Origin: Pseudomonadota bacterium | Lineage (GTDB): Bacteria > Pseudomonadota > Alphaproteobacteria > Acetobacterales > Acetobacteraceae | Direction: 5' to 3' | Length of the DNA stretch: 12,563 nucleotides | Assembly: GCA_021845835.1 (NCBI GenBank) | Contig: JAJZVE010000060.1 | Location: 1-12,563 of the forward strand | Shown here: positions 6,588 through 12,563 of the stretch, piece after piece | Layout: each line of letters starts with the position of its first letter | Numbering within the stretch: the stretch's first letter is position 1 | The notes under the pieces: model-generated | Database searches by the model: none | What the model saw: the letters and a program-made list of their open reading frames with translations, nothing else | Told to the model about the DNA's origin: nothing | Translations under genes and position numbers: made by a program

Positions 6588-7193
6588 ATGGAACGATTGC
6601 TGGCGGGCTATCGGCGTTTTCGCGCGACAGAGTGGCCGGAGCGGCGCAAGGTGTTCGAGACATTGGCGCGCGAGGGCCAGTCGCCGCGGGCGATGGTGAT
6701 CGGGTGTTCGGACAGCCGCGTCGATCCGGCGATGATTTTCGGCGCCGGGCCGGGCGAGCTGTTCATCCTGCGCAACGTCGCCGCCCTGGTGCCGCCGTTC
6801 CAGCCCGACGCGCATTTCCATGCCACCAGCGCGGCGCTGGAGTTCGGCGTGCGGGTGCTGCAGGTGCCGGACCTGATCGTGATGGGGCACGGCATGTGCG
6901 GCGGCGTGCGCGCGCTGCTGGACGGCCCGCCGCCCGAGGCGAGCGACTTCGTCGGCCCCTGGATGCGCATCGCCGAGAAGGCGAGGCGCCGCGTGCTGGA
7001 ATGCCGGCCGGCCGACCCGCAGACGGAATGTGAGCGCGAGGTGGTGAAGGAGTCGCTTGCCAATCTGCTGACGTTTCCTTGGATCGCCGGGCGCGTGGCC
7101 GACGGGCGGCTGCGCCTGCATGGGGCGACGTTCGATATCCGCTTCGGCAAGCTGTGGCTGTTGCAGGCGGACGGGGGGTTTGCCGAGGCGTGA
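6588..7193 (+). CDS. Beta-class carbonic anhydrase
   Basis: Zinc enzyme for CO2 + H2O to bicarbonate + H+, supplying bicarbonate for carboxylations and pH balance in the cytoplasm. The 201-residue length is normal for the family. The zinc ligands are all visible: Cys40 in GCSDSRVDP with the Asp42-Arg44 dyad, then His101 and Cys104 in MGHGMCGG. Other conserved parts are GELFILRNVAALVPP (56-70), SAALEFGV (81-88), the KESLANLL helix in the C-terminal third, and HGATFDIRFGKL near the end. The intact Asp-Arg pair supports an active enzyme. The ATG at 6588 aligns with the usual N-terminal helix (LLAGYRRFR); it has no Shine-Dalgarno but a well-placed promoter six bases upstream. It is the last plus-strand gene before the AT-rich gap. 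Confidence 0.95.
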   Translation: MERLLAGYRRFRATEWPERRKVFETLAREGQSPRAMVIGCSDSRVDPAMIFGAGPGELFILRNVAALVPPFQPDAHFHATSAALEFGVRVLQVPDLIVMGHGMCGGVRALLDGPPPEASDFVGPWMRIAEKARRRVLECRPADPQTECEREVVKESLANLLTFPWIAGRVADGRLRLHGATFDIRFGKLWLLQADGGFAEA

Positions 7194-7220
7194 GGCCGGA
7201 GGCTGATTGCACTGACCCTT

Positions 7221-7250
7221 CCACGTCATGCCGGTCCACGTCATGCCGGT
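7221..7250. repeat. Perfect 15-bp tandem direct repeat (two copies)
   Basis: CCACGTCATGCCGGT occurs at 7221-7235 and again, head to tail and identical, at 7236-7250, 27 bases past the carbonic anhydrase stop. The unit contains CGTCATGCCGG, which resembles the opening of dispersed 'cgtcatgccgg...' intergenic repeats of Proteobacteria. That resemblance is from memory and weak; the tandem duplication itself is exact. Confidence 0.85.
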
Positions 7251-7327
7251 GCAGGCGGCTGTGAAGAAAACTTCGATCAGTCGCGATGCTCGCTTCATCT
7301 TCCTCTCCGCCCCAAGCGCTACGGGAT

Positions 7328-7356
7328 TCACACAAGTACGAAGTTTTGTGATTTTT
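7328..7356 (+). terminator. Possible intrinsic terminator downstream of the carbonic anhydrase gene
   Basis: TCACACAA (7328-7335) pairs with TTTTGTGA (7344-7351) with one mismatch across an 8-base loop, followed by TTTTT (7352-7356). Orientation fits the plus-strand carbonic anhydrase transcript, but it lies 135 bases past the stop and the stem is AT-rich. Confidence 0.35.
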
Positions 7357-7605
7357 CCGTATGTTAAGAATCTGTTTTGCCTATGAACGCTATACCGAGG
7401 CCGAAACGCAAAGCGACTCATTCGATTCGCTTTTCTATTTCGATTCCGTTGAGTATTCGGAAGTCCAAACGAAATTTGTGACTACCGTAGGCCCCAAGCG
7501 GGACGGAAAGGGAACAAGGTCGCGGGCTGATTTCTTCACACACTCGCTTTCGGGAATGACGTCGGACGGTCCGAAAATGCGGCGGCTGCACGAAGATACG
7601 CCGCG

Positions 7606-10596
7606 TCAGGGCGGCAGCAGCGCGTCCACCAGCACCTCGATTTCTGCGGCCACGCCGTCCTGCGCCAGTGCGGCCCGGATGGCGCGGCGCTTGGTGGTGA
7701 AGTGGTCGTCTTCGGCCAGCGGCACCGCGGCGGCGACGGTTTCCGCGTGGACGGCCGTGGCCGCGAGGTCGCGATGCAGCGGGTCGGCGGCGTCGTATTC
7801 GGGGATCGGCAGCGTCCAGACGAGATTGTCGAAGTCGCGCTTGTCGCGCTGACCATGCGGCTGGAGATCGGTGACTTTGGCCAGTACGGCGGCACTGTTG
7901 ATGACTGCGAGAAGATAGGCGGCTTCTTCGTGGGAGTGCGCCGCGGCCCAGTAAGCCTTATGGTCCACGAGGGCATGTCCTCCGACGATGCACGCCGCGC
8001 TGAGTCGGGTACCCGCTTTCGTGTAGAGAACGCGAATGTTTGGCGCCCCGGGCTGCACAGACAGCTTGCGCATGTGGTCGATCTGCCGCAGCAGCGTCAT
8101 GCGGGGCTGTCCGTTGGCGTCCTTGTTGCAATGCGCCGCCCATTTCGCCTCGACGTCACGCAACCATGCGGCCAGATGGCGATGCCCGGCCTCGCTTGCG
8201 GCGGCCGAGTCCAGCAGCTTCGCGCCGTCCAGGGGAATGACCGCCGTCACCGCGTCCAGCAAGCGGAACGGCGCTACCGTCTCGCCGAGGACAAGATGGC
8301 GCAGGAATTGCGCCTCGACAGGACCGTGCGGCGGTTCCACTTCGTTCCACGGATGCTTGTCGAGCGCTCCGGCGCGTCCGCGCATCCGCGGCGCGTCGCG
8401 CCGGCTGCCCAGACGGCTTGCCGGCTCCGGGTCCACGACGAAGAAGCGGCGCGGATAGATCGTTGCGCCATCCCGGAACCGCGCGCGGTACGGTGAGGCG
8501 CCGATCAGCGTGCGGATGCGCGGCCACGGCACGCGGCTGCGCGTGAGCGTGCGGGCCGCCTCGGCCTCGGTGGCGTCGCGGCGGGCAAGATGGCCCTCCA
8601 AGCGGTCGATCTCGGCGGGCAGCCCGCCCGTCTGGTCGCGCCGGCCGAACAGCACGCAGGTGCTGGTGGTGCTACTGCCGGATTGCGCTCCGAAGATCGG
8701 CCACACCCGCTCCAGCGCCCAGGCGCCGCTGATGCGAACGTTGACCCGGTTGAGGCGCCCGGCGCGCAGCGCGGCGAACACCGGCGCGTTCAGCACCGCG
8801 AACGGCAGCACGAAACCGATGCGTCCTTGCGGCGCGAGGTAACGCTCCGCCCCGCGCGCCCAGAACAGCGCGCACATGTCCTGCTGCGTGGCGAGATTGC
8901 CGCCTTCCCAAAGACCGTATTCCGACAGACCCTGACGCAGTCGGTCCTTCATGGCGGGGCTGAGGTGGCGATAGACGATCCAGGGCGGATTGCCGACCAC
9001 CACATCCGCACGCTGCTCCGCGCGCGACAGCCAGATCGGGCGCACCAGGTTGCGCAGCACGAAGGTCCAGATGCCGTTGCGCCCCTCGCGATACAGCGTC
9101 TGCAACCGGCCGAACGTCGCGGCCAGCGCGTCCGCGTCGGCCGGCGCGGCACCCGCGATGCGTTGCAGACGGCGGCGCATCGAGTCTGTCGTCGTCTCGT
9201 CGCGCAGCCCCTGATTGAGCGCATCCAGCGCCTGCTCGAACGCAACCTGTTCCTCGGCGAAGCCCGTGGGAATCTGCAGCGGCTGGGCGCCGGGAACCTC
9301 GACCAGCACGTCGGCCCGGTCCAGGTAGCGGCGCAGGTTCCATTGCATCGCGTCGCCGAGGAACACCGGCACGGTCAGTTTGGCCCTCCGGTCCAGCACC
9401 AGATCGCCGAGCGCCAGCAGCCAGGTGACGCGCGCCAGCGTGACGGCGACGGGATGCACGTCGAGGCCGCGCACCTGCTCCGCGCAGGCTTGCAGGATGC
9501 GCGGCGCCGACCAGCCCGCGGCGCGGCCGGCAGCGATCAGTCGCCGGACGGCATGGAACAGGAACGTGCCGGAGCCGCAGGCGGGATCGAGCACACGCTG
9601 CGCGAGTGGCGCGTCCATCGCGTCCGTAACGACGCGGCCGGCGAGCCAGTCGGGCGTGTAGTATTCGCCGAGGTCGTGCCGCTCGTCAGGATCGACGAGG
9701 CTTTCGTAGAGAACCTTCAGTACGTCGGCCTCGACGTCGCGCAGGCGGAAGCGCGCGACCTGGGCCGCGACCTGGCGCACGAGTTCGACGCCGCCCGCCG
9801 ACTTCAGCGGCCAGTCAAAGAAATCCGCCTCGACCGCACCCAGGATGCCCTCGTCCACCAGCGCCTGCCCGGACAGCAGCGCCGCCGGATTGTCCACCGA
9901 CAGGTCGAGCACGCGGGCGGCGATCGCCTTCACCACGAACGTCAGATAGGTGTGCTGAAGGAACAAGGCGTCGCCGCCGACCTCCTCGCCATAGGCTTCG
10001 CGGAGCAGGCCGTCCCACAGGTCGCGCTTGAGCCGCACTTCGGGGTCGGCCTGCAACTGTGCCCACAGCGCCTCCAGCGTCATGCGCGACCGTGCGAAAG
10101 TGAGGCTTCCGCGGCCGAACGCCTGGGCGACGGTGCGCGGCTCCGGCAGCAGGTCCGGCCGCTCCGACAGCAGCGGCTCCAGCCACGCCATCAGTTCGTC
10201 GGGACGGTCCGGATCGGTATCGTAGCGGGCGAATTCCTGCAGCGTATCGCCCCGCAGCGTGTAGGCGATGAAGGTGGCCCCGTCGGTGGCAAGACCCGTC
10301 GCGGGGCGGGTGCTGCGCGAGCGTTCGGCCGCGTCCCTGAGATAGTCCGGCATGCGGGCATGCACCGCGCCGATCTCGCTGCGCAGGTCGCTCTTGATCT
10401 CGATGACGGTGGCACCCCAGAGCGTGTCGATGCGGCCGCTGTTGTCGAGAAGATAGACCTCGTGCGCGATCTCCTCGTACGGGGCGCCGAAACCTGAGTG
10501 CAGCAGTTCGGTGACATGGCCGCGCAACGCCTCGTGCCGAGGCCGCGCAGCAATGGCGCGCACGAGTTCGGGCAGTCTGTCTTGGCGCCAGGTCAC
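7606..10596 (-). CDS. Single-chain restriction-modification enzyme (type IIG-like): nuclease motif plus N6-adenine methyltransferase
   Basis: A 996-residue protein with domains in type IIG order. Near the N-terminus, GRIDTLWGATVIEIKSD contains Asp57 and Glu66-Ile-Lys68, matching a PD-(D/E)xK nuclease core, followed by GLATDGATF (101-109), common in such domains. A helical linker follows (~150-300). EYYTP (311-315), the SAM-binding motif I DPACGSGTF (337-345) and the catalytic NPPW (536-539) define a gamma-class adenine methyltransferase. The C-terminal ~300 residues, with VDHKAYWAA (877-885) and WTLPIPEYD (927-935), look like a target-recognition region. One protein could therefore both methylate and cut. 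Start is GTG at 10596, without Shine-Dalgarno but with promoter-like hexamers upstream. No separate endonuclease, specificity subunit, or pglX/BREX/DISARM partner is nearby. The target sequence cannot be read, and cleavage is inferred from motifs only. Confidence 0.85.
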   Translation of the reverse strand: MTWRQDRLPELVRAIAARPRHEALRGHVTELLHSGFGAPYEEIAHEVYLLDNSGRIDTLWGATVIEIKSDLRSEIGAVHARMPDYLRDAAERSRSTRPATGLATDGATFIAYTLRGDTLQEFARYDTDPDRPDELMAWLEPLLSERPDLLPEPRTVAQAFGRGSLTFARSRMTLEALWAQLQADPEVRLKRDLWDGLLREAYGEEVGGDALFLQHTYLTFVVKAIAARVLDLSVDNPAALLSGQALVDEGILGAVEADFFDWPLKSAGGVELVRQVAAQVARFRLRDVEADVLKVLYESLVDPDERHDLGEYYTPDWLAGRVVTDAMDAPLAQRVLDPACGSGTFLFHAVRRLIAAGRAAGWSAPRILQACAEQVRGLDVHPVAVTLARVTWLLALGDLVLDRRAKLTVPVFLGDAMQWNLRRYLDRADVLVEVPGAQPLQIPTGFAEEQVAFEQALDALNQGLRDETTTDSMRRRLQRIAGAAPADADALAATFGRLQTLYREGRNGIWTFVLRNLVRPIWLSRAEQRADVVVGNPPWIVYRHLSPAMKDRLRQGLSEYGLWEGGNLATQQDMCALFWARGAERYLAPQGRIGFVLPFAVLNAPVFAALRAGRLNRVNVRISGAWALERVWPIFGAQSGSSTTSTCVLFGRRDQTGGLPAEIDRLEGHLARRDATEAEAARTLTRSRVPWPRIRTLIGASPYRARFRDGATIYPRRFFVVDPEPASRLGSRRDAPRMRGRAGALDKHPWNEVEPPHGPVEAQFLRHLVLGETVAPFRLLDAVTAVIPLDGAKLLDSAAASEAGHRHLAAWLRDVEAKWAAHCNKDANGQPRMTLLRQIDHMRKLSVQPGAPNIRVLYTKAGTRLSAACIVGGHALVDHKAYWAAAHSHEEAAYLLAVINSAAVLAKVTDLQPHGQRDKRDFDNLVWTLPIPEYDAADPLHRDLAATAVHAETVAAAVPLAEDDHFTTKRRAIRAALAQDGVAAEIEVLVDALLPP

Positions 10597-10631
10597 GAAA
10601 GCAGGATGCGCGACGGTACCGGATTCGCCAA
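10597..10631 (-). promoter_or_regulatory. Candidate leaderless promoter of the restriction-modification gene
   Basis: On the minus strand: TTGGCG (10631-10626), 17-base spacer, CATCCT (10608-10603), six bases (GCTTTC), then the GTG start. The -10 is poor (three of six consensus bases), but spacing is ideal and no Shine-Dalgarno is present. Confidence 0.35.
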
Positions 10632-10658
10632 GCCTCGCGCGACTCGGGGTCTGCCTGC

Positions 10659-10664
10659 TAGATT
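10659..10664 (+). promoter_or_regulatory. Candidate -10 element of the divergent 100-residue ORF
   Basis: TAGATT ends six bases before the ATG at 10671, the same geometry as the carbonic anhydrase gene. No -35 hexamer is recognisable at 16-18 bases, so the assignment rests on the -10 alone. Confidence 0.3.
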
Positions 10665-10670
10665 CGCGAG

Positions 10671-10973
10671 ATGCCCGATCTGCAGCCCGACCTGTTCGCG
10701 GCCCTGCCGACCCCTGCCGCCGAACGCGCGTGCGACGAGGTGGTCGCCATCATCCGTGCGCGCCTGCATGCGACGCTCGCGCTGGTGAAGGGGGCGGCGG
10801 CGATGCCGTGGCCGGATCTGCTGGCCATCATCCGCGCGGACAACGCCTTCCGCTTCGACAAGGACGCGCTGCCGCCCGAGGAAGGCGCGGCGCTGTGGGC
10901 CGCGTTCGACGCCGAGATGGAGCGGCTGTATGCCATCATGAACGCGGGCAAGGACCCCGATCCGGGCGATTAG
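10671..10973 (+). CDS. Hypothetical protein divergent from the restriction-modification gene
   Basis: A 100-residue acidic, soluble protein I do not recognise. It has no signal peptide, transmembrane segment, Cys cluster or obvious helix-turn-helix. Most of it looks helical: AAERACDEVVAIIRARLHATLALVKGA without helix breakers (given here in part: 16-42), then MPWPDLLAIIRADNAFRF (45-62), PPEEGAALWAAFDAEMERLY (68-87) and a Gly/Pro/Asp tail. The start ATG at 10671 has a promoter-like TAGATT six bases upstream and no Shine-Dalgarno. It is divergent from the restriction-modification gene across 74 bases, and its stop is 7 bases from the convergent atpF stop. Position suggests, but does not prove, a link to the restriction-modification gene; it may equally be a lineage-specific neighbour of the atp cluster. 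Confidence 0.6.
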   Translation: MPDLQPDLFAALPTPAAERACDEVVAIIRARLHATLALVKGAAAMPWPDLLAIIRADNAFRFDKDALPPEEGAALWAAFDAEMERLYAIMNAGKDPDPGD

Positions 10974-10980
10974 GCGTCGG

Positions 10981-11493
10981 TCAGGCCGCCTGGCGCGGCG
11001 CCAGTGCCGCCGGCAGGGCGCCGATGGCGTGGTCGATCAGCCGCGCATCGGCGTCGGCCGGCAGTCCGTCGCGAATCGCCTGCGCCGCCGCGCTGGTGGC
11101 GATCTCGGCGGCCAGCATCCGCACCTCGTCCACCGCGGCCTTCTCGGCGGCGGCGATGCGGTCCATCGCCATCCGCTCGCGCCGGTGCGCCGCCGCCTCG
11201 GCGTCTGCCGCCGCTTCCTGCGCCACCCGCACCGCTTCCTGCTGCGCGCGTTCCAGCAGCGCGCGGGCCTCCGCCAGCGCCGCCTCGCGGCGGGCGCGCG
11301 CGTCCTGCAGCATCGCCTCGGCCTCCTGGCGCAGCCGCTGCGCCTCCGCCAGCTCGGCGCGCACGCCCTGCGCGTGCTTGTCCAGCAGCCCCGCGAGCGG
11401 CTGCCACAGCTTGCGGCCGAACACGACGAAGAACACGATGAAGGCGATCGCGACCCAGGTGCGCGGATTGGCGAAGAAGCTTTCTTCGTGCAT
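10981..11493 (-). CDS. atpF: F0F1 ATP synthase subunit b
   Basis: Stator stalk subunit that tethers the F1 head to the membrane F0 part and pairs with b'. 170 residues: a short N-terminus, one transmembrane helix at ~11-25 (TWVAIAFIVFFVVFG), then a long Ala/Glu/Arg-rich helix typical of the b dimerisation coiled coil (~35-130), and a C-terminal part that would contact F1 delta. The start at 11493 is chosen over the upstream in-frame ATG at 11565, which lies inside the b' gene, because GGGAGG lies five bases before it and the transmembrane segment starts at the normal distance. It is ten bases downstream of the b' gene, last in the visible cluster, and faces the 100-residue ORF across a 7-base gap with no room for a terminator. 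Confidence 0.93.
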   Translation of the reverse strand: MHEESFFANPRTWVAIAFIVFFVVFGRKLWQPLAGLLDKHAQGVRAELAEAQRLRQEAEAMLQDARARREAALAEARALLERAQQEAVRVAQEAAADAEAAAHRRERMAMDRIAAAEKAAVDEVRMLAAEIATSAAAQAIRDGLPADADARLIDHAIGALPAALAPRQAA

Positions 11494-11503
11494 GTCGCCC
11501 TCC

Positions 11504-12076
11504 CTACGCCGCCCGCGCGCGGCGCGCCGCCACGGCGGACGCCACCGCCCGATCCACCAGGCCACGATCGACCGAGGTGCCGGTCAGCCGCCCGACCACG
11601 GCGTGCGCCGTGTCCGTCGCCACCTCGCCCAGCGCCGCCAGCGCCGCGCTGCGCGCCGCGCCGATGCGTTGCTCGGCTGCCGCGATCTCTGCGTCGAGCT
11701 TCACATTCAGCGTCGCCGCCTGCGCCGCCGCGGCGGCCTTCGCCGCCTCCAGCGCCGTTGCGATTTCCGCCTGCGCGCCGGCGTGCGCCGTGCGCGTCGC
11801 CTGCGTCAGCTCGGCCACCGCCGCGTCCGCCTCCGCTTTCGCCTGGCGCGCCGCATCCAGGTCGCGGGCGATATGGGACGCCCGCTCATCCAGCACCGAG
11901 CTCACCTGCGGCAGCGCGAAGCGGGCGGCGAGGATGTAGAGCACGATGAAGATCAGCGTGCCCCACACCACCTGGCTCAGCGTCAGCGGGTTGGCGAAGT
12001 CGAGCTGCGGCATGCCACCCGCCGCGTGGGCGGCAGCCGGCAGCAGCAGCAGCAGCGCGGCCAGCAGCGCCTGCAT
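11504..12076 (-). CDS. F0F1 ATP synthase subunit b'
   Basis: Second b-type stator subunit, the diverged copy found in alphaproteobacteria and photosynthetic lineages; it forms a b/b' heterodimer. 190 residues. Residues 1-18 (Leu/Ala-rich, ending AHA) look like a cleavable signal peptide. MPQLDFANPL (22-31), the usual b' opening, follows. A transmembrane helix at ~34-52 comes next, then a long Ala/Glu-rich helix with many small residues. The ATG at 12076 lies five bases after the atpE stop, implying coupling; no strong Shine-Dalgarno precedes it. An internal start at Met22 (12013), with GGCGGGTGG just upstream, would give a protein without the signal-like segment; both are possible. Gene identity is confident from position plus the MPQLDF block. 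The symbol used varies (atpF', atpG, atpX), so none is given. Confidence 0.9.
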   Translation of the reverse strand: MQALLAALLLLLPAAAHAAGGMPQLDFANPLTLSQVVWGTLIFIVLYILAARFALPQVSSVLDERASHIARDLDAARQAKAEADAAVAELTQATRTAHAGAQAEIATALEAAKAAAAAQAATLNVKLDAEIAAAEQRIGAARSAALAALGEVATDTAHAVVGRLTGTSVDRGLVDRAVASAVAARRARAA

Positions 12077-12081
12077 CGGTG

Positions 12082-12306
12082 TCAGACGAACAGGATGATG
12101 AACGCGATCACCAGCGCATACAGCGCCACCGCTTCCGTGAGCGCGAAGCCCAGGATGGCGATGCCGAACACGCTGTCGCGCGCGCTCGGGTTGCGCGCCA
12201 CGCTGGTCACCAGCGCGGAGAAGATCTGGCCGATCCCCATGCCGACGCCGAACAGGGCGATGACGGAGAGGCCCGCGCCAATCTGCTTTGCGGAAGCGAG
12301 ATCCAT
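12082..12306 (-). CDS. atpE: F0F1 ATP synthase subunit c
   Basis: 74-residue proteolipid that builds the membrane rotor ring and carries the translocated ion. It is a helical hairpin: helix 1 with the glycine-rich packing motif GVGMGIG (20-26), the polar loop ARNP (37-40) that contacts F1 gamma/epsilon, and helix 2 with the ion-binding Glu58 in [10 protein letters not shown]. The residue after Glu58 is Ala, not the Ser/Thr of sodium-binding rings, which points to proton coupling. The start ATG at 12306 has AAGGAA eight bases upstream. It lies 64 bases downstream of atpB and five bases before the b' gene. Confidence 0.97.
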   Translation of the reverse strand: MDLASAKQIGAGLSVIALFGVGMGIGQIFSALVTSVARNPSARDSVFGIAILGFALTEAVALYALVIAFIILFV

Positions 12307-12329
12307 GTATCCGGTTCCTTGGTGTTGCG

Positions 12330-12344
12330 CCCGAAATTTTCGGG
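12330..12344 (-). promoter_or_regulatory. Small palindrome between atpB and atpE
   Basis: CCCGAAA and TTTCGGG flank a single T, making a near-perfect 15-base palindrome in the atpB-atpE spacer, about ten bases upstream of the atpE Shine-Dalgarno. As RNA it would form a short hairpin with an A/U-rich loop. A role in RNA processing or in raising atpE translation is inference. Confidence 0.35.
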
Positions 12345-12370
12345 ATCGAGGGAGGGAGGCGAATTCGGAC

Positions 12371-12563
12371 TCAGTGCAGATGCACCGCGTCGTGGAGATA
12401 GATGCAGGTGAGGATCGCGAACACGTAGGCCTGCAGCGTCGCGACCAGGATTTCGAAGCCGATCAGCGCGACGTTCACCGCGACCGCCACGGCGGCCGGC
12501 AGATAGCCGGCCCAGCCGATCGCGCCGAGCATGATGGTGAAGGCCGCGAACACCTCGGATCGG
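12371..12563 (-). CDS. atpB: F0F1 ATP synthase subunit a, C-terminal part (cut by the window edge)
   Basis: The 3' end of the a-subunit gene; its start lies beyond 12563. The visible ~63 residues hold a transmembrane helix ([18 protein letters not shown] region) and the final conserved segment [21 protein letters not shown], whose Gln corresponds to Gln252 of the E. coli a subunit at the proton channel. The essential Arg (E. coli Arg210) lies upstream outside the window. The a subunit forms the two half channels next to the c ring. It is the first visible gene of the minus-strand a-c-b'-b cluster; the cluster promoter is not in view. Confidence 0.93.
   Translation of the reverse strand, partial: RSEVFAAFTIMLGAIGWAGYLPAAVAVAVNVALIGFEILVATLQAYVFAILTCIYLHDAVHLH

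Larger units (their letters stand above)
7194..7605. other. Intergenic region with AT-rich island, no supportable gene
   Basis: 412 bases between the carbonic anhydrase stop and the end of the restriction-modification gene. A perfect 15-bp tandem duplication lies at 7221-7250. From 7321 to 7500 I count 79 G+C of 180, far below the rest of the window. The 8-mer TTCGATTC occurs at 7421-7428 and 7439-7446. A 7-bp hairpin (AAAGCGA 7410-7416, TCGCTTT 7427-7433) and a terminator-like hairpin (7328-7356) are present. An open frame from the ATG at 7361 has no ribosome binding site and runs antisense into the neighbouring gene, so it is not called. Confidence 0.6.

Noticed and set aside
7410..7440. 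Hairpin AAAGCGA/TCGCTTT as terminator of the restriction-modification gene
   Set aside because: It is ~165 bases past that gene's stop. On the minus strand it is followed by GCGTTTCGG rather than a U tract, so termination of that gene is not supported.
7361..7600. Open frame from the ATG at 7361 in the AT-rich island
   Set aside because: No Shine-Dalgarno and no recognisable motif, and it continues antisense into the restriction-modification gene. Composition alone does not support coding.
7194..7605. Insertion sequence or attachment site
   Set aside because: No transposase or integrase remnant, no tRNA gene and no terminal inverted repeats are visible; only the 15-bp tandem repeat and low GC were found.
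8590..10497. 635-residue plus-strand open frame inside the restriction-modification gene
   Set aside because: It is antisense to a protein with clear methyltransferase motifs and has a Gln/Arg/His-rich product typical of a reverse-complement shadow.
7606..10596. BREX PglX or DISARM methyltransferase
   Set aside because: No pglZ, brxC, drmA/B/C-like or other partner genes are in the window, and the N-terminal Asp...Glu-x-Lys motif fits a type IIG enzyme better. Genes beyond the window cannot be excluded, but both flanks here are housekeeping genes.

Overview
The window is very GC-rich chromosomal DNA, most likely from an alphaproteobacterium of the Rhodospirillales/Acetobacteraceae type. The best evidence is the right end: an F0 ATP synthase cluster in the order a - c - b' - b, with two diverged b-type stator subunits and a b' carrying a signal-peptide-like N-terminus. 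The lineage call is inference; the subunit set and order are read directly.

Layout. 1-384 holds no supportable gene. 385-3741 (minus strand) is a run of three envelope-associated genes: a lipoprotein with two retropepsin-like aspartic protease motifs, a SapC-family protein, and a subtilisin-fold peptidase in which Glu stands where the catalytic His is expected. 3939-6246 (plus) is a tight operon: PHB-depolymerase-type esterase, truA (TTG start inside the esterase stop) and an OsmC-family protein (ATGA overlap). A tiny lipoprotein gene (6318-6545) and a beta-carbonic anhydrase (6588-7193) follow on the same strand. 7194-7605 is non-coding and contains an AT-rich island (79 G+C in 180 bases at 7321-7500) plus a perfect 15-bp tandem duplication. 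7606-10596 (minus) is a 996-residue single-chain restriction-modification candidate, with an N-terminal PD-(D/E)xK-like motif, a gamma-class adenine methyltransferase core and a C-terminal recognition region. Divergent from it is a 100-residue protein I do not recognise (10671-10973). 10981-12563 (minus) is atpF, atpF' (b'), atpE and the 3' end of atpB.

How it fits together. Most of the window is housekeeping: tRNA modification, CO2/bicarbonate interconversion, peroxide defence and energy conservation. The possible accessory cassette is the restriction-modification gene with its divergent small partner and AT-rich flank, between the carbonic anhydrase and the atp cluster. A recurring pattern is a promoter-like -10 element ending exactly six bases before a start codon that lacks a Shine-Dalgarno sequence (retropepsin lipoprotein, carbonic anhydrase, restriction-modification gene, 100-residue ORF). 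This suggests that several transcription units here begin with leaderless mRNAs, whereas genes inside operons have clear Shine-Dalgarno sequences or overlapping starts. I found no transposase, integrase, tRNA, rRNA or CRISPR array. I do not claim a wholly new multi-gene system; the Glu-for-His subtilase and the solo restriction-modification gene with its partner are the best leads.
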